From: Plantactinospora sp039889035
GTDB lineage: Bacteria; Actinomycetota; Actinomycetes; Mycobacteriales; Micromonosporaceae
DNA: 64,000 nucleotides
Assembly: GCA_039889035.1 (NCBI GenBank)
Contig: JBDQQY010000019.1
Span: 62,001-126,000 of the forward strand
Direction: 5' to 3'
The position numbers and the translations under genes are program-made. This document shows, piece after piece, positions 8,372 through 16,872 of the stretch; within the stretch, counting starts at the first letter, position 1, and each line of letters begins with the position of its first letter. The notes below the pieces were generated by a model. That model was not told the origin of the DNA. It ran no database searches and saw only the letters and a program-made list of their open reading frames with translations.

Positions 8372-8423
8372 TTAGCCGGCTAGGTAAATACTTAGCTGGC
8401 TAACTAAATGGTTAGCCGGCTAA
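8372..8423. promoter_or_regulatory. Triple palindrome operator array (MarR)
   Basis: Three copies of a 12-bp palindrome start at 8372 (TTAGCCGGCTAG, last base deviates), 8392 (TTAGCTGGCTAA) and 8412 (TTAGCCGGCTAA). Start-to-start spacing is exactly 20 bp. They fill the MarR/SDR intergenic region, with the third copy ending 15 bp before the SDR start codon. Confidence 0.8.
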
Positions 8424-8438
8424 CGGAAGGCGTACGGG

Positions 8439-9203
8439 ATGGAACTGGGACTTGCCGGCAAGCGCGTACTGGTCAGTGGAGCGTCGAGCAACATCGGCCG
8501 GGCCACCGCGGTGGCCTTCGGCGGCGAGGGCGCCCTCGTGGCGGTCGGGTACCACCGGAACGAGGCCGGCGCCCGGCACACCGCCACGCTGGTGGAGCAG
8601 GCCGGCGGCAAGGCCGTGCCGGTGCGGCTGGATCTCGGCGACGAGAGCGCCGTACGCCGGGGCGCCGAGCGGGCCCACGCCGCGCTGGGCAGCGTGGACG
8701 TACTGGTCAACAACGCGGTCGCGTTTCCCGACCACCCCGCACCGGATGAACTCTTCGAGACCGCACCGGCGGCACGGATGCGCGCCTCGCTGGCGGCCAA
8801 CCTGCTCGGGCACTTCCTGCTCTCCCAGGCGGTGGTGGGGACGATGCGGGCGAACGGGTGGGGCCGGATCGTGCACCTCTCGTCCGGGCTGGTCGAGGAC
8901 GGCCGGGCCGGCAGCTCGGCGTACGTGACGCCGAAGGCCGGACTGCACGGGCTGACCCGGACCATGTCCCGGGAGCTGGCGTCGGCGGGCATCCTGACCA
9001 ACCTGGTGATGGCCGGGCTGGTGGTCGGCGAGCGGAAGCTTCCGGAGCCGCTGCTCCGGCAGGCCGCCGCGGCTGCCGCCACCGGACGGACCACCGAGGC
9101 CGGCGAGGTCGCCAACCTCGTCGTCTTTCTCTGCTCGGCGGCGAACGGGCACGTCACCGGGGAGCTCATCCGGACCGACGGGCACTTTCTGACGCCGGCC
9201 TGA
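8439..9203 (+). CDS. Short-chain dehydrogenase/reductase (SDR)
   Basis: NAD(P)-dependent oxidoreductase of 254 residues, classical SDR. The cofactor loop is SGASSNIG (residues 14-21), the NNA motif follows VDVLV, and the catalytic triad is the Ser of LSSG with Tyr and Lys in YVTPK. The C-terminal GELIRTDGHFLTPA is typical of FabG-like members. ATG 8439 has GGAAGG eight to ten bases upstream. The divergent MarR gene and operator array suggest it is induced by its substrate or a related compound. Substrate unknown. Confidence 0.9.
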   Translation: MELGLAGKRVLVSGASSNIGRATAVAFGGEGALVAVGYHRNEAGARHTATLVEQAGGKAVPVRLDLGDESAVRRGAERAHAALGSVDVLVNNAVAFPDHPAPDELFETAPAARMRASLAANLLGHFLLSQAVVGTMRANGWGRIVHLSSGLVEDGRAGSSAYVTPKAGLHGLTRTMSRELASAGILTNLVMAGLVVGERKLPEPLLRQAAAAAATGRTTEAGEVANLVVFLCSAANGHVTGELIRTDGHFLTPA

Positions 9204-9325
9204 CAAGCGGGGCCCGTCCGGAATCCGGCGGTCCGGAAGGCTCCGGGGCTGCCTCCGGCCCGGACGGCCACGGCGGCTCGGCCGGCCACCCGGCGCGGCG
9301 CCAGGCCATGTGGCGCGCCGGCAGG

Positions 9326-9985
9326 CTATCCGGCGCGCCCGGGTAGGTCGGCGCGGAGGAACTGGCGGGCGCAGGTGACGAGCCGTTCGGCGTCGTCGGC
9401 GTAGACCCGCACCTCGTGCACGGGCTCCTCGGTGCCCTTCGGCACCGGCAGCACGATCGGCTCGCGCAGCAGGATGTCGACGGTGGTCTGACTGGAGACC
9501 CCGATGTTGAGCACGGTCCGGGTCTCGGTCCGCTCCACCTGCACGGTCCGGCCGGACGGGAGCGAGCGGTGCCGCCCGCGTACCGTCTCGATCGCGTCCC
9601 AGGGCAGCGTGAGGTCGATCGAGATGCCGTTGCGGACCCGGATTCCCGCCTCGCCGACCAGGTGCGGATGCACCCGCAGGCTGGCCAGCAGCCCGATCAT
9701 CCAGAACACCCCGTAGACGCCGAGCGCGGCGGCGACGATCCGGACGATCTTCCAGGGCAGGATCAGGTCGAGTACGGGGATCTCGATCGTGGAGACCACG
9801 ATGAAGACGATCAGCAGCGGCGTCACCACGCCCGCGTACCCGAAGGCCACCGTGCCCTCCGGGCCGGTCGGCCGGCGCAGGATCCAACGGAACAGGCTGC
9901 GCCACATGCCCAGCTCGTAGACGGTGGCCCTGCGCAGCAGCGAGCGGGCTGTCGTCAGTGCCTTCGGGAACGTGGTCCGGGTCAT
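9326..9985 (-). CDS. Two-TM membrane protein, function unknown
   Basis: Protein of 219 residues with two hydrophobic segments, about residues 47-68 (FGYAGVVTPLLIVFIVVSTI) and 80-102 (IVRIVAAALGVYGVFWMIGL). The cytoplasmic domain that follows is beta-rich and PH-like (GEAGIRVRNGISIDLTLPWDAIETV). Its ATG overlaps the stop of the MarR gene upstream by four bases (ATGA, 9982-9985), so the two are translationally coupled and share one promoter. No enzymatic motif is seen. It is probably a membrane sensor or scaffold under MarR control. Confidence 0.75.
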   Translation of the reverse strand: MTRTTFPKALTTARSLLRRATVYELGMWRSLFRWILRRPTGPEGTVAFGYAGVVTPLLIVFIVVSTIEIPVLDLILPWKIVRIVAAALGVYGVFWMIGLLASLRVHPHLVGEAGIRVRNGISIDLTLPWDAIETVRGRHRSLPSGRTVQVERTETRTVLNIGVSSQTTVDILLREPIVLPVPKGTEEPVHEVRVYADDAERLVTCARQFLRADLPGRAG

Positions 9986-10446
9986 CGGTCGTCTCCAGGG
10001 AGCTGCTGCGCCAGGCCGATCCCGCGCAGCCGAGTGAGGATCTCGCCCAGCCCGGCGGTGAAGCAGTCGAACCGCTCCGCCGGCATCTCCGCGAACAACA
10101 GGTGGGCGAACTCCCGCTGGCCGCGTTCCATCGCCTCGACCGTCTGCCGGCCCCGCTCGGTGAAGGTGACCAGGGTCGCCCGCCGGTCGGTCGGGTGCGG
10201 CTGACGGCTGACGAATCCGGTCGTCTCCAGCCCGTCGACCAGCCCGGTGACGGTGCGGGCACTCACCTTGAGCGCGGCGGCGAGGTCCCGCTGGGTCATC
10301 GGACCGTGCCGGCGCAGCTCCCAGAGCAGATGCGTGCGGGAGACGGTCAGCCCGTCCCGGGCCAGGCTCCGGGTCATGTCGTCATTGATCAACACGACGA
10401 GTTCGAGTACCTGGTCCAGTGCCGCGATATATCTGTCACCAATCAT
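9982..10446 (-). CDS. MarR-family transcriptional regulator
   Basis: Winged-helix regulator of 154 residues from ATG 10446. The HTH is HGPMTQRDLAAALKVSARTVTGLVDGL, then the wing HPTDRRATLVTFTERGRQ. A longer reading to 10503 would include the operator-like palindrome and is unlikely. First gene of a two-gene operon with the membrane protein (ATGA overlap). A palindrome 15 bp upstream of the start suggests autoregulation. Confidence 0.88.
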   Translation of the reverse strand: MIGDRYIAALDQVLELVVLINDDMTRSLARDGLTVSRTHLLWELRRHGPMTQRDLAAALKVSARTVTGLVDGLETTGFVSRQPHPTDRRATLVTFTERGRQTVEAMERGQREFAHLLFAEMPAERFDCFTAGLGEILTRLRGIGLAQQLPGDDR

Positions 10447-10460
10447 GTGCCTACCACACC

Positions 10461-10475
10461 GTGAGTCATGCTCAC
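10461..10475. promoter_or_regulatory. Palindrome upstream of MarR gene
   Basis: GTGAGTCATGCTCAC: 5-bp perfect arms around a TCATG centre, 15 bp upstream of the MarR start. It is a plausible autoregulatory operator; the short arms keep confidence modest. Confidence 0.45.
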
Positions 10476-10640
10476 TATTCTGCCACGACACCGGCACGAG
10501 CATCAGCCCCCAGGTCGGCCGCCGGGCCGATGATTCATGACGCTCAATTGCTCACTCGCTCGCGATCTCGGACCCCGGCCTTGCAGGTTGCGATAGGCGA
10601 GGCAAAGGTAACTTTCAGTCGCCGAAATGGAGGACCCATC

Positions 10641-10817
10641 ATGTATGTCACCGCGGCAGGACTCGCCGGGATGGCGTTGGGTTTCATCGCCGGCCTGTGT
10701 ACCTACCGAACGTCCCGCCGCTGGTGCGCGGCGTGCGGTGGCAGCCTGAGCTGCCCGGCCTGCGCCAGCGCCGGCGTGGGCGTACGCCGCAACACCCCCG
10801 CCCGGCGGTTCCGATGA
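10641..10817 (+). CDS. Small membrane-anchored zinc-ribbon-like protein
   Basis: A 58-residue protein below common gene-calling limits. ATG 10641 has a good GGAGG seven bases upstream. It has one N-terminal membrane segment (MYVTAAGLAGMALGFIAGL), then a four-Cys cluster CAAC...CPAC typical of a zinc knuckle, and a basic tail. Its stop overlaps the next start (ATGA at 10814-10817), so the two are coupled. The pairing resembles a conserved hypothetical pair in related actinomycetes, recalled rather than searched. Function unknown. Confidence 0.7.
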   Translation: MYVTAAGLAGMALGFIAGLCTYRTSRRWCAACGGSLSCPACASAGVGVRRNTPARRFR

Positions 10818-11239
10818 GCACCACCCCCTCCGCGTCACCGAACGTGCCGCCCGGCACCGTGCTCGAACTGGCCAAGGAGGACTGGCGGTACGGCAGCCAC
10901 CCGCTCCGCCTCATGGTCGAGTTCGTCCGCCTCGACCTGTCGACGTACTACGACAACCAGTGGGTCTGGATCAGCGGCCAGCGGCTCGCCCAGGACGGCA
11001 GCCCGCTCGGCCATCTCGACGCCCTGGTCCGGGTCTCCGCCCTGCCCTGCCCGTACGGCGACAACGGGCGTGCGGCCAACTCGGGAACACCCGCCTCCGG
11101 CCGGCAGGCCGCCGGGTCGAACGGCTCGGCACGCCGGACCGCGCCACGGCAACGCAGCAGGCAGGACCGCGGTCAGCGGTCAGCCGGCGGCGCCCCCGGA
11201 CCGGACGGCCGGGACGGACCCTCGGTCAACCGTCCGTAG
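10814..11239 (+). CDS. Conserved hypothetical protein with disordered tail
   Basis: A 141-residue protein translationally coupled to the small zinc-ribbon protein. The first about 80 residues look folded (VLELAKEDWRYGSHPLRLMVEFVRLDLSTYYD, then WVWISGQRL). The remaining about 60 residues are low-complexity Gly/Arg/Ser/Pro. The folded part has no recognised catalytic motif. Its 3' end overlaps the convergent HTH-like gene by 14 bp (11226-11239), which suggests the tail is under weak constraint. Confidence 0.65.
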   Translation: MSTTPSASPNVPPGTVLELAKEDWRYGSHPLRLMVEFVRLDLSTYYDNQWVWISGQRLAQDGSPLGHLDALVRVSALPCPYGDNGRAANSGTPASGRQAAGSNGSARRTAPRQRSRQDRGQRSAGGAPGPDGRDGPSVNRP

Positions 11240-11963
11240 CCGCCGCGACCGCGTCATGGTGCGCCAGTACGCCCCGGGCGGCGGCGAGTGCGGTCTCCGC
11301 CTCCGGCGTACGCGCGCCGGCCAACCCGACCACGACCCGGAGGTGTTGGTCCACCGCGTCCGCCAGCCGGCGCCACCGGGCCGGACGTCCGGTCGCCGGA
11401 TCGAGTACCGAGCCGGAGTCGCGGGATCGCAGCGTCTCGGCAAGCGCGGCGTCCAGCGCGCGTACCGCCCGGTCAAGGGAGGTGGCGGACCGGTCCGGCG
11501 CGGTGTAACCGGGTGCCTGGTCCAGCACCATCCGGAAGACCGCGACCAGGTCGTCGGCGTGCCCGGAGACCCAGCGCCGGGTCCGGTGGATCCGGCCCAG
11601 TTCGGGCCAGCGCTTCCGGGCCGCCTGCCGGGTGCTGCCGGTCGACTCCCCCAGGTCGGCCAGGCTGGCCCCCAGCCAGACGGCGTCCGCCGCGTCCTCG
11701 GCGGCACATCCGGCGGCCACCTCGGCGAGCAGCGCCTGCGCGGCCTGGCCGGCCCGTACCCGGCGCAGGTACGCCGCCCGGCGCAGCCGCTCGTCGTCGA
11801 CGTCGCCGGGCTTCGACCCGCCGTCCGGAGCAGCGAATGACGGATGTTCGGCCAGCATCCCGGTGAGCCGCCGGCTGAACTCGACGACGAGACCGGCGAG
11901 TTCGTCGTACTCCCGCTCGGAGAGTTGATCGAAGGCTGCTTCCGTCCGGCGTACCCGTGCCAT
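11226..11963 (-). CDS. HTH-containing hypothetical protein
   Basis: A 245-residue helical protein from ATG 11963 (AGGAG eight bases upstream). The segment ADAVWLGASLADLGESTGSTRQAARKRWPEL near residues 95-125 reads like a helix-turn-helix of the sort that recognises DNA and checks for sequence repeats. The N- and C-terminal thirds are predicted helical. No enzyme motif. Immediately upstream lies a perfect 13-bp inverted repeat that could be its own operator. Probably a DNA-binding protein; family not recognised. Confidence 0.6.
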   Translation of the reverse strand: MARVRRTEAAFDQLSEREYDELAGLVVEFSRRLTGMLAEHPSFAAPDGGSKPGDVDDERLRRAAYLRRVRAGQAAQALLAEVAAGCAAEDAADAVWLGASLADLGESTGSTRQAARKRWPELGRIHRTRRWVSGHADDLVAVFRMVLDQAPGYTAPDRSATSLDRAVRALDAALAETLRSRDSGSVLDPATGRPARWRRLADAVDQHLRVVVGLAGARTPEAETALAAARGVLAHHDAVAAATDG

Positions 11964-11980
11964 GGTCCCACTCCTGACAA

Positions 11981-12021
11981 CCTGAGGTTTACAAGGCGAC
12001 CGTAGCACTGTAAACCTCAGG
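11981..12021. promoter_or_regulatory. Perfect 13-bp inverted repeat upstream of HTH-like gene
   Basis: Arms CCTGAGGTTTACA (11981-11993) and TGTAAACCTCAGG (12009-12021) with a 15-bp spacer, so arm centres are 28 bp apart. A further partial copy (AGGTTCACAA) follows directly. It fills the 82-bp gap before the HTH-like gene and is likely an operator, possibly autoregulatory. Confidence 0.65.
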
Positions 12022-12045
12022 TTCACAACCAGTGGGGCAGCTTCG

Positions 12046-13194
12046 TCAGGCGGCGCCGAGCGAGCCGAAGAACCGGCGGATCTCGTCGGCGAGCAGGTCC
12101 GGCTCCTCGTGCGGCATGAAGTGGCCGCCGACCCCCGGTTCGGTCCATTGGCGCAGGTCTCGGCAGGCCCGCTCGGCGAGCTGGCGAGGGAATCCGGCCA
12201 TGCCCGGTTCCGTGCTCAGGGTGACCGCCACCGGCACGGTGATGTCCGGCCGGGGCGGGTTGTGCGGATAGTCGAGGTACTGCCGAAACGACGAGCCGAC
12301 CGCCCCGGTGACCCAGTAGAGGGTGAGCACGGTGAGCAGGGTGTCCGGGTCGAACCGGCTGGCCAGGTCGCCGTGGCAGTCGCTCCAGTCGCGATACTTG
12401 TCGACCAGCCAGGCCGCCAGCCCGGCCGGCGAGTCGACCAGCGCCGCCGCGATGGTGTCCGGCCGGGTACCCATGATCGCGCTGTAGCCGCCGTCGGTCT
12501 CGTCGTAGCGCTGCTCGGCCTCGATGAAGGCGCGCTCGGCCGGGTCCAGGGGCCGGGCGTCGAAGCTGGCCGGGAAGGGCGGATGGATCAGGTGGACCCC
12601 GCAGACGTGGTCGGGATACGCCGCACCCAGCCAGCCGGCCACCGCTCCGCCGATGTCACCGCCGAAGACGCCGTACCGGTGCTGGCCGAGCAGCTCGGTC
12701 ATCAGCCGGTGCAGCGTCCGGGCCATGGCGGCCCGGGTGAGCGGCTCCGCCGGCAGTTCGGAGTAGAGGAAACCGGGCATCGACGGCACCACCACGTCGA
12801 AGGCGGTCGCGGGATCGGCTCCGTACCGGCCGGGATCGGTCAACCGGTCGGCCAGCGGCAGCAGCTCCACGAAGCTGCTCGGCCAGCCGTGGGCCAGCAG
12901 CAGCGGCGGCGGTGCCGGCACCCCGGCCGGCCGCCGTCCGGCCATCCGCACGACGTGCAGTCGCCGGCCGTCGACCTCGGCCAGGAACTGCGGGTACGCG
13001 TTCAGCCCGGCCTCCCGGGCCCGCCAGTCGAAGCCGTCGGCCCAGTAGCCGACCAGCTCTCGGAGATAGTCGGGATCGGTGCCGGCCCGCCAGGGCCGGT
13101 CACCGCTGCGGTCGGTGAACCGGCTACGGCGCAGCCGGACGCGCAGGTCGTCGAGGACCGGGTCGGATACCTCGATCTGGAACGGGGAAATCAT
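12046..13194 (-). CDS. Epoxide hydrolase (alpha/beta hydrolase with EHN domain)
   Basis: Opens epoxides to diols by an Asp nucleophile mechanism. From ATG 13194 (GGAGG upstream) it has 382 residues. The N-terminal about 110 residues match the epoxide hydrolase N-terminal domain (PFQIEVSDPVLDDLRVRLRRSRF). The hydrolase core shows the HGWP oxyanion motif, the nucleophile elbow GGDIGG, and the C-terminal catalytic His in GGHFMPHEEP. A 9-residue longer start at 13221 is possible but lacks a ribosome site. Stands alone on the minus strand. Substrate unknown; relatives act on juvenile-hormone-like or xenobiotic epoxides. Confidence 0.88.
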   Translation of the reverse strand: MISPFQIEVSDPVLDDLRVRLRRSRFTDRSGDRPWRAGTDPDYLRELVGYWADGFDWRAREAGLNAYPQFLAEVDGRRLHVVRMAGRRPAGVPAPPPLLLAHGWPSSFVELLPLADRLTDPGRYGADPATAFDVVVPSMPGFLYSELPAEPLTRAAMARTLHRLMTELLGQHRYGVFGGDIGGAVAGWLGAAYPDHVCGVHLIHPPFPASFDARPLDPAERAFIEAEQRYDETDGGYSAIMGTRPDTIAAALVDSPAGLAAWLVDKYRDWSDCHGDLASRFDPDTLLTVLTLYWVTGAVGSSFRQYLDYPHNPPRPDITVPVAVTLSTEPGMAGFPRQLAERACRDLRQWTEPGVGGHFMPHEEPDLLADEIRRFFGSLGAA

Positions 13195-13398
13195 CAGGGA
13201 GTCCTCCGGAACGGAGGGCATCGTCCCCGGACCCGCTATGGCACGGAACGCGCCGGAGTCAGCGGAGGCGGAAGGCCGGAGAGGATGCCCGAACGAGACG
13301 GTCGCACTGCATCGGGCTCACCTCCTCTCGGCGCTGACCGGAGGATCGTGCCACGGATCCGACCGGCCCACAAGCCGGTTGCCGCGGCGGTCACCGGC

Positions 13399-13899
13399 TC
13401 ACCGGTGGCCGGTGGTCCTCGTCTGCCCGCGGTGCTGCTGCCAGAACTGGATGATCTCCTGGAGTTCCGCCAGGAACCTGTCCGCTCCGGAGAAAGCCCG
13501 CTCGTCGAGGAAGAACAGCGTCTTGCGCCGCCGCTGCTGCTGGTGGTCGTAGACGGCCACCACGTACCGGGAGGTGACGTCGAAGGGGCCGACCCGGGTG
13601 ACTCCCCGATTGTCGTGCAGGTAGAAGTCGTGGATCTCCGACCAGGCGTACCGCCGGTCGCCGAGGAAGCCACGCCGGAGTATCCCGTCGGCGCTGACCA
13701 CCGTCCCCATCCGGGACACCCGCAGGCTCACTCCGAGCAGCAGGCCGAGGGTCCCCAGCAGGATCACCGCCGACAGCCAGCCGGGCAGCCCGGTGCCCAG
13801 CGCGGCGTAACCGACCGGCAGCATCACGAAGACGGTCAGGACGACGAAATAGCCGATCATGTCTCTCGGCATCCGGTACGTCGCCGGCAGCGGCCTCAA
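13399..13899 (-). CDS. Two-TM protein with PH-like domain
   Basis: About 166 residues: two membrane segments near residues 15-34 and 40-58, then a bacterial PH-like domain (GTVVSADGILRRGFLGDRRYAWSEIHDFYL) and a Gln-rich loop (HQQQRRRKTLFFLDERAF). The TTG at 13899 has GGTGAG five bases upstream; ATG 13872 or 13860 are alternatives. It resembles the PH-like protein at 35793 in layout. Function unknown; such proteins are membrane-associated in actinomycetes. Confidence 0.6.
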   Translation of the reverse strand: MRPLPATYRMPRDMIGYFVVLTVFVMLPVGYAALGTGLPGWLSAVILLGTLGLLLGVSLRVSRMGTVVSADGILRRGFLGDRRYAWSEIHDFYLHDNRGVTRVGPFDVTSRYVVAVYDHQQQRRRKTLFFLDERAFSGADRFLAELQEIIQFWQQHRGQTRTTGHR

Positions 13900-14105
13900 C
13901 GCAGCTCACCACCCCATCCATCGCCCGTACGCCCGACGCAGCGCCCGGAACGAAGATTATCGACGTCCGAGGCGCTGCGCCATGCGCCGGACGGGAAATC
14001 CCCGCCCTGTGGCCGAGACGGCGTCCGCCGTCGACGCCAGTGGGAACCGGACCTCCCCGGGCACCGCGTGGATCCGCCGACGGGCCGGGAAGGTCCCGCG
14101 ATCCG

Positions 14106-15572
14106 TCAGGTACGCGGCAGGACCTGCTCGGTGGACCACTCCCGCCAGCCGTCGAGCTGGTCGGCGGCGGCGGCGAGCTGGTCGGAGACCGGACCCGGTC
14201 CGGTCGAGCCGGGCGTGGTCCGGGCGGCCAGCGCGGAGCGGACCGACAGCACGTCCCGGACACCGGGGTCGAGGTGTTCGCTGACCAGCCGCAGGTCGTC
14301 GTCGGAGACCTCGTCCAGCTCGCAGTCCCGGGCCACGCAGAGCGCCACCAGCCGGCCGGTCACCTCGTGCGCCTCCCGGAACGGCACTCCCTTGCGGACC
14401 AGCCAGTCGGCGACCTCGGTGGCCAGCGAGAAGCCCACCGGGGCGGCGGCGGCGAGCCGGTCCACCCGGACGGTCATGGTGGAGACCATCCCGGCCAGCG
14501 CCGGCAGCACCAGATCGAGCGTGTCGATCGCGTCGAACGCCGGCTCCTTGTCCTCCTGCATGTCCCGGTCGTACGCCATCGGCAGGCCCTTGAGCATGGT
14601 CAGCACGGTGACCAGCCCGCCGATCAGCCGGCCGGACTTGCCCCGGGCCAGCTCGGCGACGTCGGCGTTCTTCTTCTGCGGCATGATCGAGGAACCGGTG
14701 GCGAACGAGTCGTCCAGCTCCACCCAGCCGAACTCCTGCGAGGTCCACATCACCACCTCCTCGCCGATCCGGGACAGGTGCACCCCGAGCAGCGCGGTGA
14801 CGAAGAGGAACTCGGCCACGAAGTCCCGGTCGGCGACCGCGTCCATCGAGTTGGCGAACGAGGTCCGGAAGCCCAGCTCCTTCGAGACCGCCACCGGGTC
14901 GAGCGGCAGCCCGGAGCCGGCCAGCGCGCCCGCGCCGAGCGGGCTCACCGCGGCCCGGTGGTCCCAGTCGCGCAGCCGATCCAGGTCCCGCAGCAGCGGC
15001 TGGACGTGTGCCAGCAGCCAGTGTCCGAAGGAGACCGGCTGGGCGTGCTGCACGTGGGTCATCCCCGGCGCCGGGGTCTCCAGGTTGCGGGCCGCCTGCT
15101 CGACCAGCGCGTCGGCCAGCCCGACGATCCGGGCGGCCAGCCCCCGGGCGTGGTCGCGCAGATAGAGCCGCAGGTCGGTGGCGACCTGGTCGTTGCGGGA
15201 CCGGCCGGCCCGTAGCTTGCCGCCGAGCGTGCCGAGCCGTTCCAGCAGGCCGCGTTCGAGCGCGGTGTGCACGTCCTCGTCCTCGACCGTGGGCCGGAAG
15301 GTACCGGTCAGCACCGCCGCCTCCAGGTCGTCCAGCGCGGCCAGCATCCGGCCCAGCTCGTCCGGGTCGAGCAGGCCGGCGGCGGCCAGCACCCGGGCGT
15401 GTGCCCGGGAGCCGGCCAGGTCGTACGGGGCGAGCCGCCAGTCGAACTGGACGCTGACCGACAACCGGGCCAACGCCTCGGCGGGACCACCGGCGAACCG
15501 GCCACCCCAGAGGCTCGTACGGTTGGTCCCGGCACTGTTCTCGGTCAAGCTCTTGTCGTCCACGCCGACCAT
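14106..15572 (-). CDS. argH: Argininosuccinate lyase
   Basis: Final step of arginine synthesis: argininosuccinate to arginine and fumarate. 488 residues, somewhat longer than the usual 460-470 because of an N-terminal extension before SLWGGRF. Fumarase-superfamily motifs are complete: SRNDQVATD, MTHVQHAQPV and the signature GSSIMPQKKNAD. Start ATG 15572 with GAGGGG five bases upstream; that ribosome site overlaps the argG stop region (8-bp gap). Last gene of the arg operon. Confidence 0.97.
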   Translation of the reverse strand: MVGVDDKSLTENSAGTNRTSLWGGRFAGGPAEALARLSVSVQFDWRLAPYDLAGSRAHARVLAAAGLLDPDELGRMLAALDDLEAAVLTGTFRPTVEDEDVHTALERGLLERLGTLGGKLRAGRSRNDQVATDLRLYLRDHARGLAARIVGLADALVEQAARNLETPAPGMTHVQHAQPVSFGHWLLAHVQPLLRDLDRLRDWDHRAAVSPLGAGALAGSGLPLDPVAVSKELGFRTSFANSMDAVADRDFVAEFLFVTALLGVHLSRIGEEVVMWTSQEFGWVELDDSFATGSSIMPQKKNADVAELARGKSGRLIGGLVTVLTMLKGLPMAYDRDMQEDKEPAFDAIDTLDLVLPALAGMVSTMTVRVDRLAAAAPVGFSLATEVADWLVRKGVPFREAHEVTGRLVALCVARDCELDEVSDDDLRLVSEHLDPGVRDVLSVRSALAARTTPGSTGPGPVSDQLAAAADQLDGWREWSTEQVLPRT

Positions 15573-15580
15573 TGAACCCC

Positions 15581-16792
15581 TCACTTCTCGAAGCCGCCCA
15601 ACCGGGCGTCGCGGGCTGCCGCCATCTTGCTCGGCAGGCCCCAGAGCTGCACGAAGCCCTTGGCCAGGGACTGGTCGAAGGTGTCGCCGGTGTCGTAGGT
15701 GGCCAGGCCGAAGTCGTAGAGGCTGGCCTCGGAACGCCGGCCGGTCACCACCGCACGGCCGCCGTGCAGGGCCAGCCGGACCTCGCCGGAGACGTACTGC
15801 TGGGTGTCGTCGATGAACGCGTCCAGCGCGCGCTTGAGCGGCGAGAACCAGAGGCCGTCGTAGACCAGTTCGCCCCAGCGCTGGTCGACGCCCTTCTTGA
15901 ACCGGGCCACGTCCCGCTCCACGGTGACGTTCTCCAGTTCCTGGTGGGCGGTGATCAGCGCGATCGCGCCCGGCGCCTCGTACACCTCGCGGCTCTTGAT
16001 GCCGACCAGCCGGTCCTCGACCATGTCGAGCCGGCCCACGCCCTGGGCCCCGGCCCGCCGGTTCAGCTCCACGATCGCCTGGTACGGGGTGACCGTCTCG
16101 CCGTCGATCGCCACCGGTACCCCGGCGTCGAAGGTGATCACGACGGTGTCCGGGTCGCGCGGCTCGGCCGGGTCGGCGGTGTAGGAGTAGACGTCCTCGA
16201 TCGGGGCGTTCCAGATGTCCTCCAGGAAGCCGGTCTCCACCGCCCGGCCCCACAGGTTCTGGTCGATCGAGTACGGCGACTTGTGCGTGACGTCGATCGG
16301 CAGCCCCTTCTCCTCCGCGTACGCGATCGCCTTGTCCCGGGTCCAGGCGAAGTCCCTGGCCGGCGCGATCACCTTGAGGTCGGGGGCGAGGGCGCCGAGC
16401 CCGGCCTCGAACCGGACCTGGTCGTTGCCCTTGCCGGTGCAGCCGTGCGACACGATCGTGCCGCCGTAGTACTCCGCCGCCTCGGCCAGGTGCTTGACGA
16501 TCAGCGGCCGGGACAGCGCCGAGACCAGCGGATACCGGTCCATGTAGAGCGCGTTGGCCCGCATCGCCGGAATGCAGTAGTCGGCCGCGAACTCCTCGCG
16601 GGCGTCGACCACCACCGACTCGGCGGCGCCGCAGTCCAGCGCCCGCTGGCGGATCGCGGCCAGGTCCTCGCCGCCCTGTCCGACGTCGATCGCCACCGCG
16701 ATCACCTCGGCGCCGGTCTGCTCGGCCAGATAGGGAATGGCGACCGAGGTGTCCAGGCCCCCGGAGTACGCCAGGACGACGCGGTCACTCAT
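15581..16792 (-). CDS. argG: Argininosuccinate synthase
   Basis: ATP-dependent joining of citrulline and aspartate. 403 residues with the PP-loop YSGGLDTS at residues 9-16, SHGCTGKGNDQVRFE, and TPYQAIVELN. Normal family length. Its ATG overlaps the stop of a 27-residue mini-ORF (ATGA at 16789-16792), with GGAGG six bases upstream supplied by the repeat unit that carries the mini-ORF. Confidence 0.97.
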   Translation of the reverse strand: MSDRVVLAYSGGLDTSVAIPYLAEQTGAEVIAVAIDVGQGGEDLAAIRQRALDCGAAESVVVDAREEFAADYCIPAMRANALYMDRYPLVSALSRPLIVKHLAEAAEYYGGTIVSHGCTGKGNDQVRFEAGLGALAPDLKVIAPARDFAWTRDKAIAYAEEKGLPIDVTHKSPYSIDQNLWGRAVETGFLEDIWNAPIEDVYSYTADPAEPRDPDTVVITFDAGVPVAIDGETVTPYQAIVELNRRAGAQGVGRLDMVEDRLVGIKSREVYEAPGAIALITAHQELENVTVERDVARFKKGVDQRWGELVYDGLWFSPLKRALDAFIDDTQQYVSGEVRLALHGGRAVVTGRRSEASLYDFGLATYDTGDTFDQSLAKGFVQLWGLPSKMAAARDARLGGFEK

Positions 16793-16872
16793 GCCGGCCC
16801 TCCGCTGCGCTCCGGGCCGCCATGAGGCACATCCGCACTGAAGTTGATGATTCGCTCGCTACGCTCGCTCAT
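16789..16872 (-). CDS. 27-aa coupling mini-ORF, copy 2 (before argG)
   Basis: Encodes MSERSERIINFSADV followed by 12 further residues (PHGG...GGPA). Starts at ATG 16872 within the ATGA stop-start overlap of copy 1, and stops within the ATGA overlap with argG. It is contained in the second (downstream) 80-bp repeat unit. Near its 3' end lies GGAGG, six bases from the argG ATG. It probably delivers ribosomes to argG; the peptide itself may have no function. Confidence 0.6.
   Translation of the reverse strand: MSERSERIINFSADVPHGGPERSGGPA

Noticed and set aside
12109..15165. 1018-codon plus-strand open frame
   Set aside because: Antisense to epoxide hydrolase, PH-like gene and argH; composition is the typical GC shadow and it spans several genes.
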